From assembly GCA_030539395.1 (NCBI GenBank), contig JAUNSC010000002.1:135598-199597 (forward strand): a DNA stretch of 64,000 bases, given 5' to 3'. This stretch comes from Eubacteriales bacterium. Its GTDB lineage: Bacteria > Bacillota > Clostridia > Lachnospirales > Lachnospiraceae. This document shows, piece by piece, positions 25,912 to 35,483 of the stretch. Both the position numbers and the translations under genes were made by a program. The notes beneath the pieces were generated by a model that worked only from the letters and a program-made list of their open reading frames with translations, ran no database searches and was not told where the DNA came from. Numbering within the stretch: the first letter of the stretch is position 1; each line of letters starts with the position of its first letter.

Positions 25912-26556
25912 TCAATCCCTCGATTCAATCACCAGAATACACCCGCTGTCAAATATAATTTCCGCCCGTTCATCCACGATTTCGTTACTGATACCGATGG
26001 CATCATCCCCCGTCATAGTATACCCTTCCAGCGGATAGAAAAATCCTCTCAGACAGAGATTTTCCACCCTTTCTCCATGAGCAAGAATTGACACATATTG
26101 TCCATACTGCTCTTTTTTACTCAAAGTCATCGGTCTGTCTGTCATCCTTATACGGTTGTGCCCGTCCACAAGAAAACAAGGAACGCCCCTGTGCAAAGGA
26201 ATAGAAAGATTCCGTATATTTCCGAGCACATGGTCAAGTCTGGTTCCTGTAGCACCAAGTATGGTTATCTCCGTACTTCCCACTTCCAGTGCAAGATGCA
26301 CGGCAATTTCCGTATCCGTGGAATCTTTCTGCGGTTTAAAAGCCCGGACAGGAACACCCTTTTCTTTAAATCTTTCCAGTGTTTCCAAATTGCCGGAATC
26401 AAAATCTCCCACGATCCAGTCCGGAGTAAGGCCTGCCTCTTCCAGAAATTCAATCCCGTGATCCGCCCCGATCAGACAATCAAACTTATTTTTCTGCATA
26501 AAATCAAGGGCAAAATCAGTTTCGATATTGCCCCCGGTTACTATCATCGTTTTCAT
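25912..26556 (-). CDS. thiN: Thiamine diphosphokinase
   Basis: This enzyme transfers pyrophosphate from ATP to thiamine, giving thiamine diphosphate. The catalytic domain has GADHGIEFLEEAGLTPDWIVGDFDS (positions 34-58) with the conserved aspartates. KDSTDTEIAVHLAL and ILGATGTRLDHVLGNI are also family motifs. The C-terminal thiamine-binding beta domain includes GYTMTGDDAIGISNE. The 214-residue length is normal. Its ATG overlaps the rpe stop by four bases (ATGA), and it is the last gene of the long priA-to-thiN operon, the same end point as in Bacillus. Confidence 0.95.
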   Translation of the reverse strand: MKTMIVTGGNIETDFALDFMQKNKFDCLIGADHGIEFLEEAGLTPDWIVGDFDSGNLETLERFKEKGVPVRAFKPQKDSTDTEIAVHLALEVGSTEITILGATGTRLDHVLGNIRNLSIPLHRGVPCFLVDGHNRIRMTDRPMTLSKKEQYGQYVSILAHGERVENLCLRGFFYPLEGYTMTGDDAIGISNEIVDERAEIIFDSGCILVIESRD

Positions 26557-27203
26557 TTCATAATATCCTTTAGAGTTTTTACATTCTTTTCAATGTCTCC
26601 GCTAAAGACAGCCGATCCGGCAACGATCACATTCGCCCCTGCCTCCAATACCCTCGGCAGTGTATTCTTATTGATGCCTCCATCCACTTCAATATCCGTG
26701 GAAAGATTTTCTTTTGTCAGCCATTCACGAAGTCTTTTTATTTTGGAAATACTGCTGTTAATAAAAGCCTGTCCGCCAAAACCCGGATTTACCGTCATGA
26801 TCAGTACCATATCCGTCTTGTCGAGCACATACGTCAGATTTTCAAGCGGCGTAGCCGGATTTAACGCTACACCCGTTTTCACTCCACATTCCTTTATCTG
26901 ATGCAGCGTTCTGTCAAGATGGCGGCAGCATTCAGCATGTACCGTTATCGAGTCAGCACCGCATTTAACGAAATCTTCAATATAGCGTTCCGGATCCTGA
27001 ACCATCAGATGCACATCAAACGGACAGTCCGTTACCTTTCTTATCGATGATATTACAGGCATTCCAAAAGAAATGCTTGGCACAAACATTCCATCCATCA
27101 CATCTACGTGAATATAGTCTGCCCCTGCTGCAGCTGCCTTTTGAATCTGCTCTCCCAATACGGCAAAGTCTGCCGCAAGAATTGATGGTGCCAGTTTGTT
27201 CAT
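26553..27203 (-). CDS. rpe: Ribulose-phosphate 3-epimerase
   Basis: This TIM-barrel enzyme interconverts ribulose 5-phosphate and xylulose 5-phosphate in the pentose phosphate pathway. Motifs include LAPSILAADFAVL at the N-terminus, HVDVMDGMFVPSISFG (metal ligands and catalytic aspartate), HLMVQDPERYI, MTVNPGFGGQAFI and EVDGGINKNT with the second catalytic aspartate. It has the standard 216 residues. It starts 13 bp after rsgA and overlaps thiN by 4 bases, so translation is likely coupled. Confidence 0.97.
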   Translation of the reverse strand: MNKLAPSILAADFAVLGEQIQKAAAAGADYIHVDVMDGMFVPSISFGMPVISSIRKVTDCPFDVHLMVQDPERYIEDFVKCGADSITVHAECCRHLDRTLHQIKECGVKTGVALNPATPLENLTYVLDKTDMVLIMTVNPGFGGQAFINSSISKIKRLREWLTKENLSTDIEVDGGINKNTLPRVLEAGANVIVAGSAVFSGDIEKNVKTLKDIMK

Positions 27204-27216
27204 AATCCCACCCTCT

Positions 27217-28095
27217 TCAATATTTCTTTTTTTCTTTTAACTCGTTGTACATTTCCAGATAATTATGATATCTCTGTTCGCTGATCTCATGATTTTTAAG
27301 TCCTGCTTTTACAGCACAATCCGGTTCATGAGTATGGGTACATCCCTGGAATCGGCAGCCGTCTGAATACGATTCAAATTCCGGAAAATAATCTTTCAGA
27401 TCCTCTTTCTCCATATCCCAGACTGCCAGTGAACTAAATCCCGGTGTATCACAAATGAACGTATTTTCATCTATACAGAGCAGTTCAGAATGTCTGGTCG
27501 TATGACGCCCTCTGTCAATTTTCTGACTGATCTCTCCTGTCTCCATTTCTGCATGCGGTACAAAAAGATTTACCAGCGACGACTTTCCGACTCCTGAAGG
27601 GCCGGCAACTGCTGTGGTTTTTCCTCTGAGCACATCGCGAAGCTTTTCTATTCCTTCTTCTTCACTGGCGCTGGAAAAAAGCACCTGATATCCGCTTTTT
27701 TCATAGACCCGTCCAAGCTTTCCCAGTTCTTCTGCCTGACACAGATCCGTCTTATTGAAGCATATAACCGTTTTGACTGCCTGTTTTTCCATCGCCACCA
27801 AAAAACGATCCAGAAGATTCAAATTGGGTTTTGGCTTTGCCGCCGCAAATATTACCAATGCCTGATCTATATTTGCCACGGCCGGACGGATAAGAGAATT
27901 TTTCCTTGGAAGGATTTCTTCTATATTTCCGACTTGTTTTTCTCCGTCCAGCACGGTCATTTCCACATCGTCACCCACAAGGGGCTTTATTTTATCTTTG
28001 CGGAAAATTCCTTTGGCCTTGCACTCATATATACCGGATCCAATTGTCTGCACATAGTAAAATCCCGCAATACCTTTTATTATCTTCCCCTGCAT
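27217..28095 (-). CDS. rsgA: Ribosome small subunit maturation GTPase RsgA
   Basis: This is a circularly permuted GTPase that checks 30S subunit maturation. An N-terminal OB-fold (about residues 1-65) is followed by the permuted G domain, with G4 as CFNKTDL before the P-loop GPSGVGKSSLVN and G3 as DTPGFSS. The C-terminal zinc module CRFQGCTHTHEPDCAVK has the three cysteines and a histidine. The 292 residues match the family. It follows prkC by 4 bp, the conserved Firmicutes order. Confidence 0.97.
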   Translation of the reverse strand: MQGKIIKGIAGFYYVQTIGSGIYECKAKGIFRKDKIKPLVGDDVEMTVLDGEKQVGNIEEILPRKNSLIRPAVANIDQALVIFAAAKPKPNLNLLDRFLVAMEKQAVKTVICFNKTDLCQAEELGKLGRVYEKSGYQVLFSSASEEEGIEKLRDVLRGKTTAVAGPSGVGKSSLVNLFVPHAEMETGEISQKIDRGRHTTRHSELLCIDENTFICDTPGFSSLAVWDMEKEDLKDYFPEFESYSDGCRFQGCTHTHEPDCAVKAGLKNHEISEQRYHNYLEMYNELKEKKKY

Positions 28096-28099
28096 AAAA

Positions 28100-30103
28100 T
28101 CAGTTCACCTGTTCAAACGGAACCGTGTAAGATACAATCGGTTCATACTGGCCTGTCGCCTGATTAAGTACATATAAATATACTTCACCGCTGGTCTGAC
28201 CCGGCTCGCCCTCAATATTCAAATCATACGGGAAACTGATAGACACTCCGTCAAGAATGACTCTGGAACTTTCTCCCTGCTGGAGGACCAGCCGGGCTGT
28301 CTCACCATTATATCCTTCCGGTGTATCAAGCTGAATATTGCTGCACATCCAGGTGCCGCTGTTTGCGTCTGTATTCTCAACACTTTCCGGTCCCGAACTG
28401 ACAATCAGAATTATCGTTGTTCCCCGTTTAGCTGTTCCAATCACACTTTGCTCCATGACCGTTCCCGCCGGATAATCATTGCTCGGATCATCCTGACGTT
28501 CTACATAGAATCCCGCCTGCATAAGCGCTTCATACGCATCTTCATACGTATAATTTTCCACATTAGGAACATCCACGTCTTCACCCTGATTTAATTCTTC
28601 CTGATCTTCCGTTGCTGTTGTTTCACTTTGCGGAGCCTGCGTTTCCGGCGCTGTTGTTTCGCTTTGCGGAGCCTGTGTTTCCGGTGCCGTTGTTTCCTGC
28701 TGTACTGCACTTGTCTGAGGCTGTGTCTCCTTTTCGGTTCTGCTCTCTGTAGTAACCTCCTGCCCGTTTTCACGGTTCAAAAATCCAGGAAGGCTGAATT
28801 TTATAATTCCCAGTGCGTTTGCGATCAATCCCAGGAAAATACCGGCGATAATGATGGCAATAACAATACTTCCAACCATCATGATCTTCTCCAGCTTCGG
28901 ATTTAAAATTCCGTCATTATCATCTTCATCCTGAAATTTACCGCCATTTTCGTACATATCTTCCTGATAATCATACCCACGGTTTCCATATGCACGTCCA
29001 AAAGTATACGGCTCATACGGCTGATTATATGGATTATCCGGCTGACCGATATTTCCTGCACCGCCCATACCGTACTGTCCCATATTTCCTGTATTGTACT
29101 GTCCGATGTTCTGTCCATTGCTCCCCGGCAGAGGACCGCTGACACCTGCTGTATCCTTACCTGTATCCTGTGCATTTGACCTGGAGGAGAGATATCCTTC
29201 TTTAATCGCTCCCAGTTCCTGTTTGGAAATAACAACTGTTCTTCCTGCAGTATTTGCATTCGCAATACGTACAAAGTCACCATCCGGATTAATAAGTGAT
29301 TCTTTCAGATCATAAATCAGCTCCGACATATTGGCATAGCGCCTGTCCGGACTTTTCTGTGTACATTTCCAGATAATCTGCACCGTGCTCCTGGGGAGAT
29401 CCGGTACATAAACTTCAGGAGATTTCATTTCCTCCTGCAAGTGCTTAATAGCAATTGCAACCGTTGTATCCCCATCAAAAGGCACATGCCCTGTCAACAT
29501 CTCATACATAGTAATACCAAGAGAATAAATATCACTTTTTGCATCACTATAGCCGCCTCTTGCCTGCTCAGGAGAACTGTAATGTACAGATCCCATCACA
29601 GTTGTGCTGATCGTATTGCTGCTGGTTGCTCTTGCAATACCGAAATCCGTCACTTTCACCTTTCCATCTGTGGAGATAATGATATTCTGTGGTTTTACAT
29701 CTCTGTGAATAATCCCGCTGTTATGAGCCGCCTCCAGCCCCTGAGACACCTGAATTGCAATACTTGTAGCTTCTCTTACAGCCAGTTTTCCCTTTTTTGC
29801 GATATATTCTTTAAGGGTAATCCCTTCCACCAGTTCCATTACAATGAAATTGACTCCACGGTCTTCCCCTACGTCATAAATATTGACGATATTTGGATGA
29901 GCCAGTCCTGCTGCTGCCTGTGCCTCTGCCCGGAATTTGGTAATAAATGCCTTATCTTCACGGAACTCTACTTTAAGGACTTTCATTGCTACAAAACGGT
30001 TCAGTTTATGGTCTTTTGCTTTGTAAACATCTGCCATACCGCCGGTACCAATTTTACCGACTATCTCATATCGTCCCTGTATGAACATTCCTTCCTTTAA
30101 CAT
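28100..30103 (-). CDS. prkC: Membrane Ser/Thr protein kinase with a single PASTA domain
   Basis: This is the PASTA-type kinase that senses muropeptides or lipid II and phosphorylates division and translation factors. The cytoplasmic kinase domain has the glycine loop GKIGTGGMADVYKAKD (about residue 16), the lysine in VAMKVLK, the catalytic loop HRDVKPQN and DFGIARA. A glycine- and asparagine-rich juxtamembrane linker precedes one membrane helix (about residues 402-430). Outside lies a TAPETQAP-type threonine/proline linker, only one PASTA repeat (VDVPNVENYTYEDAYEAL through VSSGPE) instead of three or four, and a terminal beta-rich domain of about 80 residues. The gene overlaps stp by 7 bases, pairing kinase with phosphatase. 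Confidence 0.95.
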   Translation of the reverse strand: MLKEGMFIQGRYEIVGKIGTGGMADVYKAKDHKLNRFVAMKVLKVEFREDKAFITKFRAEAQAAAGLAHPNIVNIYDVGEDRGVNFIVMELVEGITLKEYIAKKGKLAVREATSIAIQVSQGLEAAHNSGIIHRDVKPQNIIISTDGKVKVTDFGIARATSSNTISTTVMGSVHYSSPEQARGGYSDAKSDIYSLGITMYEMLTGHVPFDGDTTVAIAIKHLQEEMKSPEVYVPDLPRSTVQIIWKCTQKSPDRRYANMSELIYDLKESLINPDGDFVRIANANTAGRTVVISKQELGAIKEGYLSSRSNAQDTGKDTAGVSGPLPGSNGQNIGQYNTGNMGQYGMGGAGNIGQPDNPYNQPYEPYTFGRAYGNRGYDYQEDMYENGGKFQDEDDNDGILNPKLEKIMMVGSIVIAIIIAGIFLGLIANALGIIKFSLPGFLNRENGQEVTTESRTEKETQPQTSAVQQETTAPETQAPQSETTAPETQAPQSETTATEDQEELNQGEDVDVPNVENYTYEDAYEALMQAGFYVERQDDPSNDYPAGTVMEQSVIGTAKRGTTIILIVSSGPESVENTDANSGTWMCSNIQLDTPEGYNGETARLVLQQGESSRVILDGVSISFPYDLNIEGEPGQTSGEVYLYVLNQATGQYEPIVSYTVPFEQVN
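28620..28691 (-). repeat. Two 36-bp in-frame repeats in the prkC extracellular linker
   Basis: Units 28620-28655 and 28656-28691 differ at four positions and each encodes TTAPETQAPQSE-type residues, forming a flexible wall-spanning stalk. Such units change number easily by slippage. Confidence 0.85.
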
Positions 30104-30840
30104 TTTCTCACCTCATTTGTCCGCATACTAACCAGTAGAACGGTAATGTTATCACGTCCGCCGTTTCTGTTTGCCTCATCAACAAGTCTTCTGCAGGCTC
30201 TTTCAATATTTTTTTCTTCTTTTACGATCCGATACATTTCCTGATCGCTCAGCATATTGGAGAGCCCGTCAGAACACATCAGAATCATATCCTGACGTGT
30301 CACTTCTATATCAAAAATATCCGCAGCCACATTATCATCTACCCCTACTGCACGGGTAATGACATTTTTGTCCGGATGATTTCTTCCTTCTTCTTTTGTA
30401 ATACCGCCCGCTCTGATCATTTCTTCTACCAATGAATGGTCACGGGTAATCTGCGTAATTTCATCCCTGATCAGGTAAAGTCTGCTGTCTCCGACATTGG
30501 CCACATAGAGTGTTCCCCCTTTTATCGTTGCAGCCACAATCGTGGTTCCCATACCCTGACAGGCTCTATCTGAATGTGCTTCTTCAAACACCTTTTCATT
30601 TGCTTTTTCTACCGCCCTGCTCATAACTTTTACAGGTGAGGTCTCCCTTGTTCTGCGGACACTTTTCAGAAATGTCTTTACTGCGCAGCTGGATGCCCTG
30701 TCGCCTGCATTATGTCCGCCCATTCCGTCCGCAACAATAAACAGGTTCGGTAATGTACCCACCTTTCCGTCTGACGCAAATACAAAATCCTGATTTTCTC
30801 TTCGTACACGTCCCACGTCCGTAATACTAAATGATTTCAT
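30097..30840 (-). CDS. stp: PP2C-type protein phosphatase Stp/PrpC
   Basis: This metal-dependent Ser/Thr phosphatase reverses phosphorylation by the kinase encoded next. PP2C motifs are visible in order: RRENQDF near residue 14, FIVADGMGGHNAGDRAS with the metal-binding aspartate, GTTIVAA, VGDSRLYL, ITRDHSLVEEM, ILMCSDGLSNM and the final GGRDNITVLLV. The 247 residues are typical. It starts 2 bp after rlmN and overlaps prkC. Confidence 0.96.
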   Translation of the reverse strand: MKSFSITDVGRVRRENQDFVFASDGKVGTLPNLFIVADGMGGHNAGDRASSCAVKTFLKSVRRTRETSPVKVMSRAVEKANEKVFEEAHSDRACQGMGTTIVAATIKGGTLYVANVGDSRLYLIRDEITQITRDHSLVEEMIRAGGITKEEGRNHPDKNVITRAVGVDDNVAADIFDIEVTRQDMILMCSDGLSNMLSDQEMYRIVKEEKNIERACRRLVDEANRNGGRDNITVLLVSMRTNEVRKC

Positions 30841-30842
30841 TC

Positions 30843-31892
30843 CTATCCTCTCCTTATGGTCCTGTCAAGATAACTCTTTCTCAGTTGTCCACATGCGCCG
30901 CCGATATCGCGCCCCATTTCCCTTCTAATTGTAACATTTATTCTGTATTTTTCAAGTTTTCTTTTGAAAGCTTCTATAACCCCACGTTCTGACTGTACAA
31001 AATCACGTTCTTTGACAGGATTGACCGGAATCAGATTCACATGGCAGTTCATCCCTTTCAAAAGAGCTGCCAGCCGTTCAGCATCCTGTTCTGAATCATT
31101 TACACCGCCCACCAGGCTATATTCAAATGTCAGCCTCCGCCCGGTCTTTTCAAAATATGACCTGCATGCCATAAGTACCTCATCCAATTCGTATTTATAT
31201 GCGATCGGCATCAATTCTTTCCGCTTTTCCTGTGTGGAAGCGTGAAGCGATAATGCCAGCGTGATCTGCAGATTTTCATCCGCAAGACGATAAATACCGG
31301 GCACTATCCCGCACGTTGAAACAGTTATATTCCTCTGGCTGATATTAAGTCCGTGCTCATCGCTGAGCATTCGGATAAACTTCACCAGATTATCATAATT
31401 ATCCAGAGGTTCTCCGGTTCCCATAACCACCAGATTAGAAACTCTTTCCCCACTGTGCTTTTGTATTTTATAAATCTGATCCAGCATTTCCCCTGACGCA
31501 AGATTTCTGGTAAGCCCGCCCAGAGTAGACGCACAAAAACGACACCCCATACGGCATCCAACCTGCGATGAAATGCAGACAGAATTCCCGTGGTGGTATT
31601 TCATCAGAACACTCTCTATAACATTGCCATCATTTAGCCGGAACAAATATTTCCGTGTACCGTCTGTTTTTGATTCCAGAACATCCACCATCTCCAAATC
31701 AGAGCAGGCATACTCTTCTTCCAGCTTTTTTCTCAAAGCTCCCGAAAGATTTACCATCTCATCCGGCGAATCAACCAGTTTTTCATGAAGCCACTGGTAT
31801 ATCTGTCTGCCGCGGAAAGCCTTTTCTCCCAGACGTGTCATTTCTTCCTGAATTTCCCTGTAATCCAGGGAACGGATATCTGTTTTATCCAT
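30843..31892 (-). CDS. rlmN: 23S rRNA/tRNA adenine-C2 methyltransferase RlmN
   Basis: This radical-SAM enzyme methylates C2 of A2503 in 23S rRNA and A37 of some tRNAs. CRMGCRFCAS carries the three cluster-binding cysteines, GTGEPLDNYDN is the SAM-binding GxGE region, and CGQLRKSY near the C-terminus has the catalytic cysteine. The N-terminal helical accessory domain begins IRSLDYREIQ. At 349 residues it is normal. The start codon overlaps the rsmB stop (TAATG). Confidence 0.96.
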   Translation of the reverse strand: MDKTDIRSLDYREIQEEMTRLGEKAFRGRQIYQWLHEKLVDSPDEMVNLSGALRKKLEEEYACSDLEMVDVLESKTDGTRKYLFRLNDGNVIESVLMKYHHGNSVCISSQVGCRMGCRFCASTLGGLTRNLASGEMLDQIYKIQKHSGERVSNLVVMGTGEPLDNYDNLVKFIRMLSDEHGLNISQRNITVSTCGIVPGIYRLADENLQITLALSLHASTQEKRKELMPIAYKYELDEVLMACRSYFEKTGRRLTFEYSLVGGVNDSEQDAERLAALLKGMNCHVNLIPVNPVKERDFVQSERGVIEAFKRKLEKYRINVTIRREMGRDIGGACGQLRKSYLDRTIRRG

Positions 31893-33247
31893 TACTTTAT
31901 CCTCTTAAACCTCGCAATAAAAAAGCCGTCCGTCCCATGTATCCCCGGAAGGAGCTGTAAATATCCCGCCTTCGTTGTTCTGCTGTGCAGTGCTTCGTTT
32001 AAATACGGGTCAATACTCTCCAGCCGGAACGGATAATTATCCAAAAACCACTTTACATTATACTGATTTTCCTGTGCTCCGATCGTACAGGTACTATAGA
32101 TCAATGTACCGCCCGGTTTTACATAAGACCAGACCGTATCCAGTATCTTTCTCTGCAGTTTTACCAGTTCGTTCTGTTTTGTCTCTGTCATTTTATACTT
32201 GATATCCGGTTTTCTCCCGATCACACCGAGTCCGGAACATGGCAGATCCGCCAAAAGTATATCTGCTTTTTCAACGGAATTTGCATCAAACACGGTAGCA
32301 TCCTGGCGCACCGCTGTCATATTGATCCTCTTTGTCCGTTCCAGATTATCCTGCATCATTGCAACTTTATAATCTGTTAAGTCTCTCGCTTCCACGTATC
32401 CGCTTCCATTTAATTTATCTGATAAGTGAAGACTTTTTCCGCCGGGAGCAGCACATACATCAATACAGTAGTTTCCCCATCTGGGTGCCGCAACTTCTGC
32501 CACAAGCATGGAGCTCACATCCTGCACCTGAAACAATCCCTCTTTAAAAGCATTAAGGGCCTGCAGATAATTATAATCTGAGATCTCTAACGCATAATCC
32601 AGATACGGAACTTCCTTCACTGTCACATTTTGTTCACGAAGCTTTTCTATTGTCTTTTCCTTTGTGGCTCTGCTCAAATTGCACCGAATGCATGTTTTAC
32701 TTTCTTTTTCCATTGCTTTGCAGATTTTTTCTATCGTTTCAAATTCAAACTGCGCCAGCCAGTTCTGTAAAATCCACTCCGGCATAGAGTATCTGACTGA
32801 CAGATACTTTCTCGGTGTTTTTGACGGATCCGGAAAGACCACATGATCTATATTTCTTGCCGTATTTCTCAATACACCGTTTACAAAACCTTTCAGGGTA
32901 TAAAATCCTTTTTTCTGGGCGAGCTTCACTGCCTCATTGCAAACAGCACTGTCCGGTACTCCATCCATAAACTTTATCTGATAAACAGACATACGCAGCA
33001 GATTTCGGATATATGGTTTCATATCCCGCACTTTTACGCTGGAAAACTGGTCCAGAATATAGTCTATCTGAATCATGTTTTCTATAGTCCCCTCAACGAC
33101 ACGGGATATAAAAGCCCTGTCCCTCTTTTCCAGGTACTGATATTTTTCCAGCACTTCCCGCAGGATCACATGACAATACTGCCCCTCTTCCGTGACCGCC
33201 ATCAATGTGCCCATTATAATTTCTCTTGTGTTTACCGTTCTAGTCAC
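31892..33247 (-). CDS. rsmB: 16S rRNA (cytosine-967-C5)-methyltransferase
   Basis: This enzyme methylates C967 of 16S rRNA. An N-terminal NusB-like RNA-binding domain (about residues 1-140) precedes a SAM-dependent methyltransferase domain with DVCAAPGGKSLHLSD, DLPCSGLGVIGRKPDIKY (catalytic cysteine in the PC motif) and LIYSTCTIGAQEN. The 451 residues fit. The start is a GTG with AGGAGG 7 bases upstream, and its first bases overlap the end of the zinc peptidase gene. Confidence 0.95.
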   Translation of the reverse strand: MTRTVNTREIIMGTLMAVTEEGQYCHVILREVLEKYQYLEKRDRAFISRVVEGTIENMIQIDYILDQFSSVKVRDMKPYIRNLLRMSVYQIKFMDGVPDSAVCNEAVKLAQKKGFYTLKGFVNGVLRNTARNIDHVVFPDPSKTPRKYLSVRYSMPEWILQNWLAQFEFETIEKICKAMEKESKTCIRCNLSRATKEKTIEKLREQNVTVKEVPYLDYALEISDYNYLQALNAFKEGLFQVQDVSSMLVAEVAAPRWGNYCIDVCAAPGGKSLHLSDKLNGSGYVEARDLTDYKVAMMQDNLERTKRINMTAVRQDATVFDANSVEKADILLADLPCSGLGVIGRKPDIKYKMTETKQNELVKLQRKILDTVWSYVKPGGTLIYSTCTIGAQENQYNVKWFLDNYPFRLESIDPYLNEALHSRTTKAGYLQLLPGIHGTDGFFIARFKRIK

Positions 33248-33977
33248 GGCTGTTCCTCCTGGATAATAAAATCAATCTTAAAAGCTGTAAAAGTGAACTT
33301 GCCAAAGCTGCTACATACGTAAGAGCAGCCGCGGTCAAAACCTTTCTGGCTCCCGCCATTTCCTCTGTTCCCAGCATTCCGGTGCTGTCAAGTACCTTCA
33401 ATGCTCTGGAAGAAGCATTAAACTCTACAGGCAGTGTCACCAGCTGAAAAACTACGGCCAGCGAAAAGAGAATGATCCCAATGGTCAAAAGCGACTGTAT
33501 TGAAAAGATAAGTCCCGCAAAAAATACCGGCCATGCAAGCTGTGAACCGATGTTTGCCGCCGGCACCAGTGTGCTTCGAAGCACCAGCGGTCCATAATGC
33601 TTTTGATCCTGTACCGCGTGCCCGCACTCATGAGCCGCAACGCAGACCGCTGCCACCGAATTAGAGGCATACGTGCTGTCAGATAAATTCAGTGTTTTAT
33701 TTCTCGGATCATAATGATCCGTCAGGCTTCCACTGACATGGCGTATCTGTACATCATAAATTCCCGCACTGTGGAGAACTCTTTCCGCCGCCTGTGCCCC
33801 GGTCAGTCCTGCCATACAGCGGACTTTATTGTATTTCGCAAACGTTGAGTTCACCCGGGCTGAGGCAATCATTGTCAGAACAAGGCCCAGTACTGCAAGA
33901 AGATACGTGGGATCAAAATACATACCTCCCAGACCTCTTCCGTAGCCATAAAAATTGTTTGCATAAGTAAGCAGCAT
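33240..33977 (-). CDS. Membrane zinc metallopeptidase (YugP-type)
   Basis: This is a 245-residue membrane protein with an N-terminal helix (about residues 23-42) and three C-terminal hydrophobic segments. The zincin motif AAHECGHAVQDQ (about residue 107) provides HEXXH-type zinc ligands, with further conserved LVPAANIGSQ and PVEFNASSRALKVL segments typical of the neutral zinc metallopeptidase family that includes Bacillus YugP. Substrates are not known. It lies between fmt and rsmB, overlapping rsmB by 8 bases, so it shares this translation-related operon. Confidence 0.88.
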   Translation of the reverse strand: MLLTYANNFYGYGRGLGGMYFDPTYLLAVLGLVLTMIASARVNSTFAKYNKVRCMAGLTGAQAAERVLHSAGIYDVQIRHVSGSLTDHYDPRNKTLNLSDSTYASNSVAAVCVAAHECGHAVQDQKHYGPLVLRSTLVPAANIGSQLAWPVFFAGLIFSIQSLLTIGIILFSLAVVFQLVTLPVEFNASSRALKVLDSTGMLGTEEMAGARKVLTAAALTYVAALASSLLQLLRLILLSRRNSRD

Positions 33978-33996
33978 TTATTTTACTCCTTTCCTG

Positions 33997-34935
33997 TTAT
34001 CCCAGTTGCATTCCATGCTTAAGTTCAAATCCCCGCAGGAAAGCATCCGCCGGCATTCTCTTTTTTCCTTCCAGCTGAAGTTCCTCAATATAAAGCAGGC
34101 CATCTCCGGTCTGAACTCCAATCTTCTGTTTTGTCACTTCCGTAATTGTTCCCGGTGTTTCCGTCTCATATTTTCCTGAATCTTTAACAGATGCTTTCCA
34201 TATCTTTAAGGTCTTTCCCCCAAGATGTGTATAGGCACTGGGCCATGGATTTAATCCTCTGATAAGTCTTTCAATTTCCACCGCCCCTTTGTTCCAGTCG
34301 ATATTACCCGTCTTCTTTGTAAGCATGGCTGCATACGCTGTAGGGCTCTCTTTTGGCTGGGAAACCGGCACAACTTCGCCTTTTTCCAGCTTATCCAGAG
34401 TCTCCAGTAACAATTCTGCCCCCACTGCACTCAATTTATCAAAAAGGCTTCCTCCCGTTTCATAAAAAGCAAGTTCCAGTTCTTTTTTCAACAGCATATC
34501 TCCGGTATCAAGTCCGGTGTCCATTTTCATTGTTGTTACACCGGATTTTTTCTCTCCGTTGATTACCGCCCACTGTATCGGTGCCGCTCCCCGGTATTTG
34601 GGGAGAAGGGATGCATGAACATTTACGCAGCCGAATTTTGGCAGACGCAATATCTCCGCCGGTATGATCTGGCCAAATGCCACAACCACGATCACATCAG
34701 GACAGATTTCTTTCAACTGCTGTATCACTTCCGGATCTTTTACTTTTACAGGCTGATAAACAGGTACCTGAGCCGCTGCCGCCACTTCTTTCACCGGTGT
34801 AAACTGCATTTCTTTTCCTCTGCCTCTGGGTTTATCCGGCTGTGAATAGACAGCCGCCACCTCATGTTTTGATTCAAGCAGCGCCTTCAATGTACCTGTT
34901 GCAAAATCCGGAGTTCCCATAAAAACAACCCGCAT
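33997..34935 (-). CDS. fmt: Methionyl-tRNA formyltransferase
   Basis: This enzyme formylates initiator Met-tRNA using 10-formyl-tetrahydrofolate. The N-terminal Rossmann-type domain begins MRVVFMGTPDFA. NVHASLLPKYRGAAPIQWA contains the folate-site SLLPKYRG motif and GVTTMKMDTGLDTGDM the catalytic region. The C-terminal OB-like domain starts near residue 205 (RLIRGLNPWPSAYT). ATG 34935 with AGGAGG 8 bases upstream is chosen over the longer TTG frame that covers the ribosome binding site. It sits 41 bp after def. Confidence 0.97.
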   Translation of the reverse strand: MRVVFMGTPDFATGTLKALLESKHEVAAVYSQPDKPRGRGKEMQFTPVKEVAAAAQVPVYQPVKVKDPEVIQQLKEICPDVIVVVAFGQIIPAEILRLPKFGCVNVHASLLPKYRGAAPIQWAVINGEKKSGVTTMKMDTGLDTGDMLLKKELELAFYETGGSLFDKLSAVGAELLLETLDKLEKGEVVPVSQPKESPTAYAAMLTKKTGNIDWNKGAVEIERLIRGLNPWPSAYTHLGGKTLKIWKASVKDSGKYETETPGTITEVTKQKIGVQTGDGLLYIEELQLEGKKRMPADAFLRGFELKHGMQLG

Positions 34936-34976
34936 TGTCTGTTCCTCCTGTTCCAAAATCTATAATAAATCAAGTT

Positions 34977-35468
34977 CTAAACTTCATCAAAGTCCTCTTC
35001 CACAGGAATATCCTCATTGCTGTAAAGAGGTCCTTCCACAAGTTTCGTATACATGATTCCGTCAAGGTGATCACACTCATGACATATTGCACGCGCCAGA
35101 AGCTCTTCCCCCTCCAGAATAAACTCTTCCATATTTTCATCCATGGCTCTTACTTTTACATAATTGGGCCGCGTCACTATACCGCTCTTCCCGGGAAGGC
35201 TTAAGCAGCCTTCATATCCTGTCTGGCTTCCATCCGTTTCTTCAATCACCGGATTAATCATTACTATGGGGTCTTCCCCCACATCAATCACCACAATTCT
35301 TTTCAAAACTCCAACCTGCGGTGCGGCAAGTCCTACACCGTTCTGATCATACATCGTTTCAAACATATCATCTATCAGCTCTTTAATACGCGGTGTTATT
35401 TCTCTCACTTCTCTGCATTTTTTCTCAAGGACTGCATCTCCCTGAATTCTCACATTACGGATTGCCAT
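34977..35468 (-). CDS. def: Peptide deformylase
   Basis: This enzyme removes the formyl group from nascent peptides. All three family motifs are present: GVGLAAPQVG, EGCLSLPG (metal-binding cysteine) and HECDHLDG (metal-binding histidines and catalytic glutamate). The 163-residue length and acidic C-terminus are typical of short type 1 enzymes. An AAGGAGG site precedes the ATG. It sits 15 bp after priA and before fmt, the conserved pairing of deformylase and formyltransferase. Confidence 0.97.
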   Translation of the reverse strand: MAIRNVRIQGDAVLEKKCREVREITPRIKELIDDMFETMYDQNGVGLAAPQVGVLKRIVVIDVGEDPIVMINPVIEETDGSQTGYEGCLSLPGKSGIVTRPNYVKVRAMDENMEEFILEGEELLARAICHECDHLDGIMYTKLVEGPLYSNEDIPVEEDFDEV

Positions 35469-35483
35469 AATTTCCTCCTTTAG

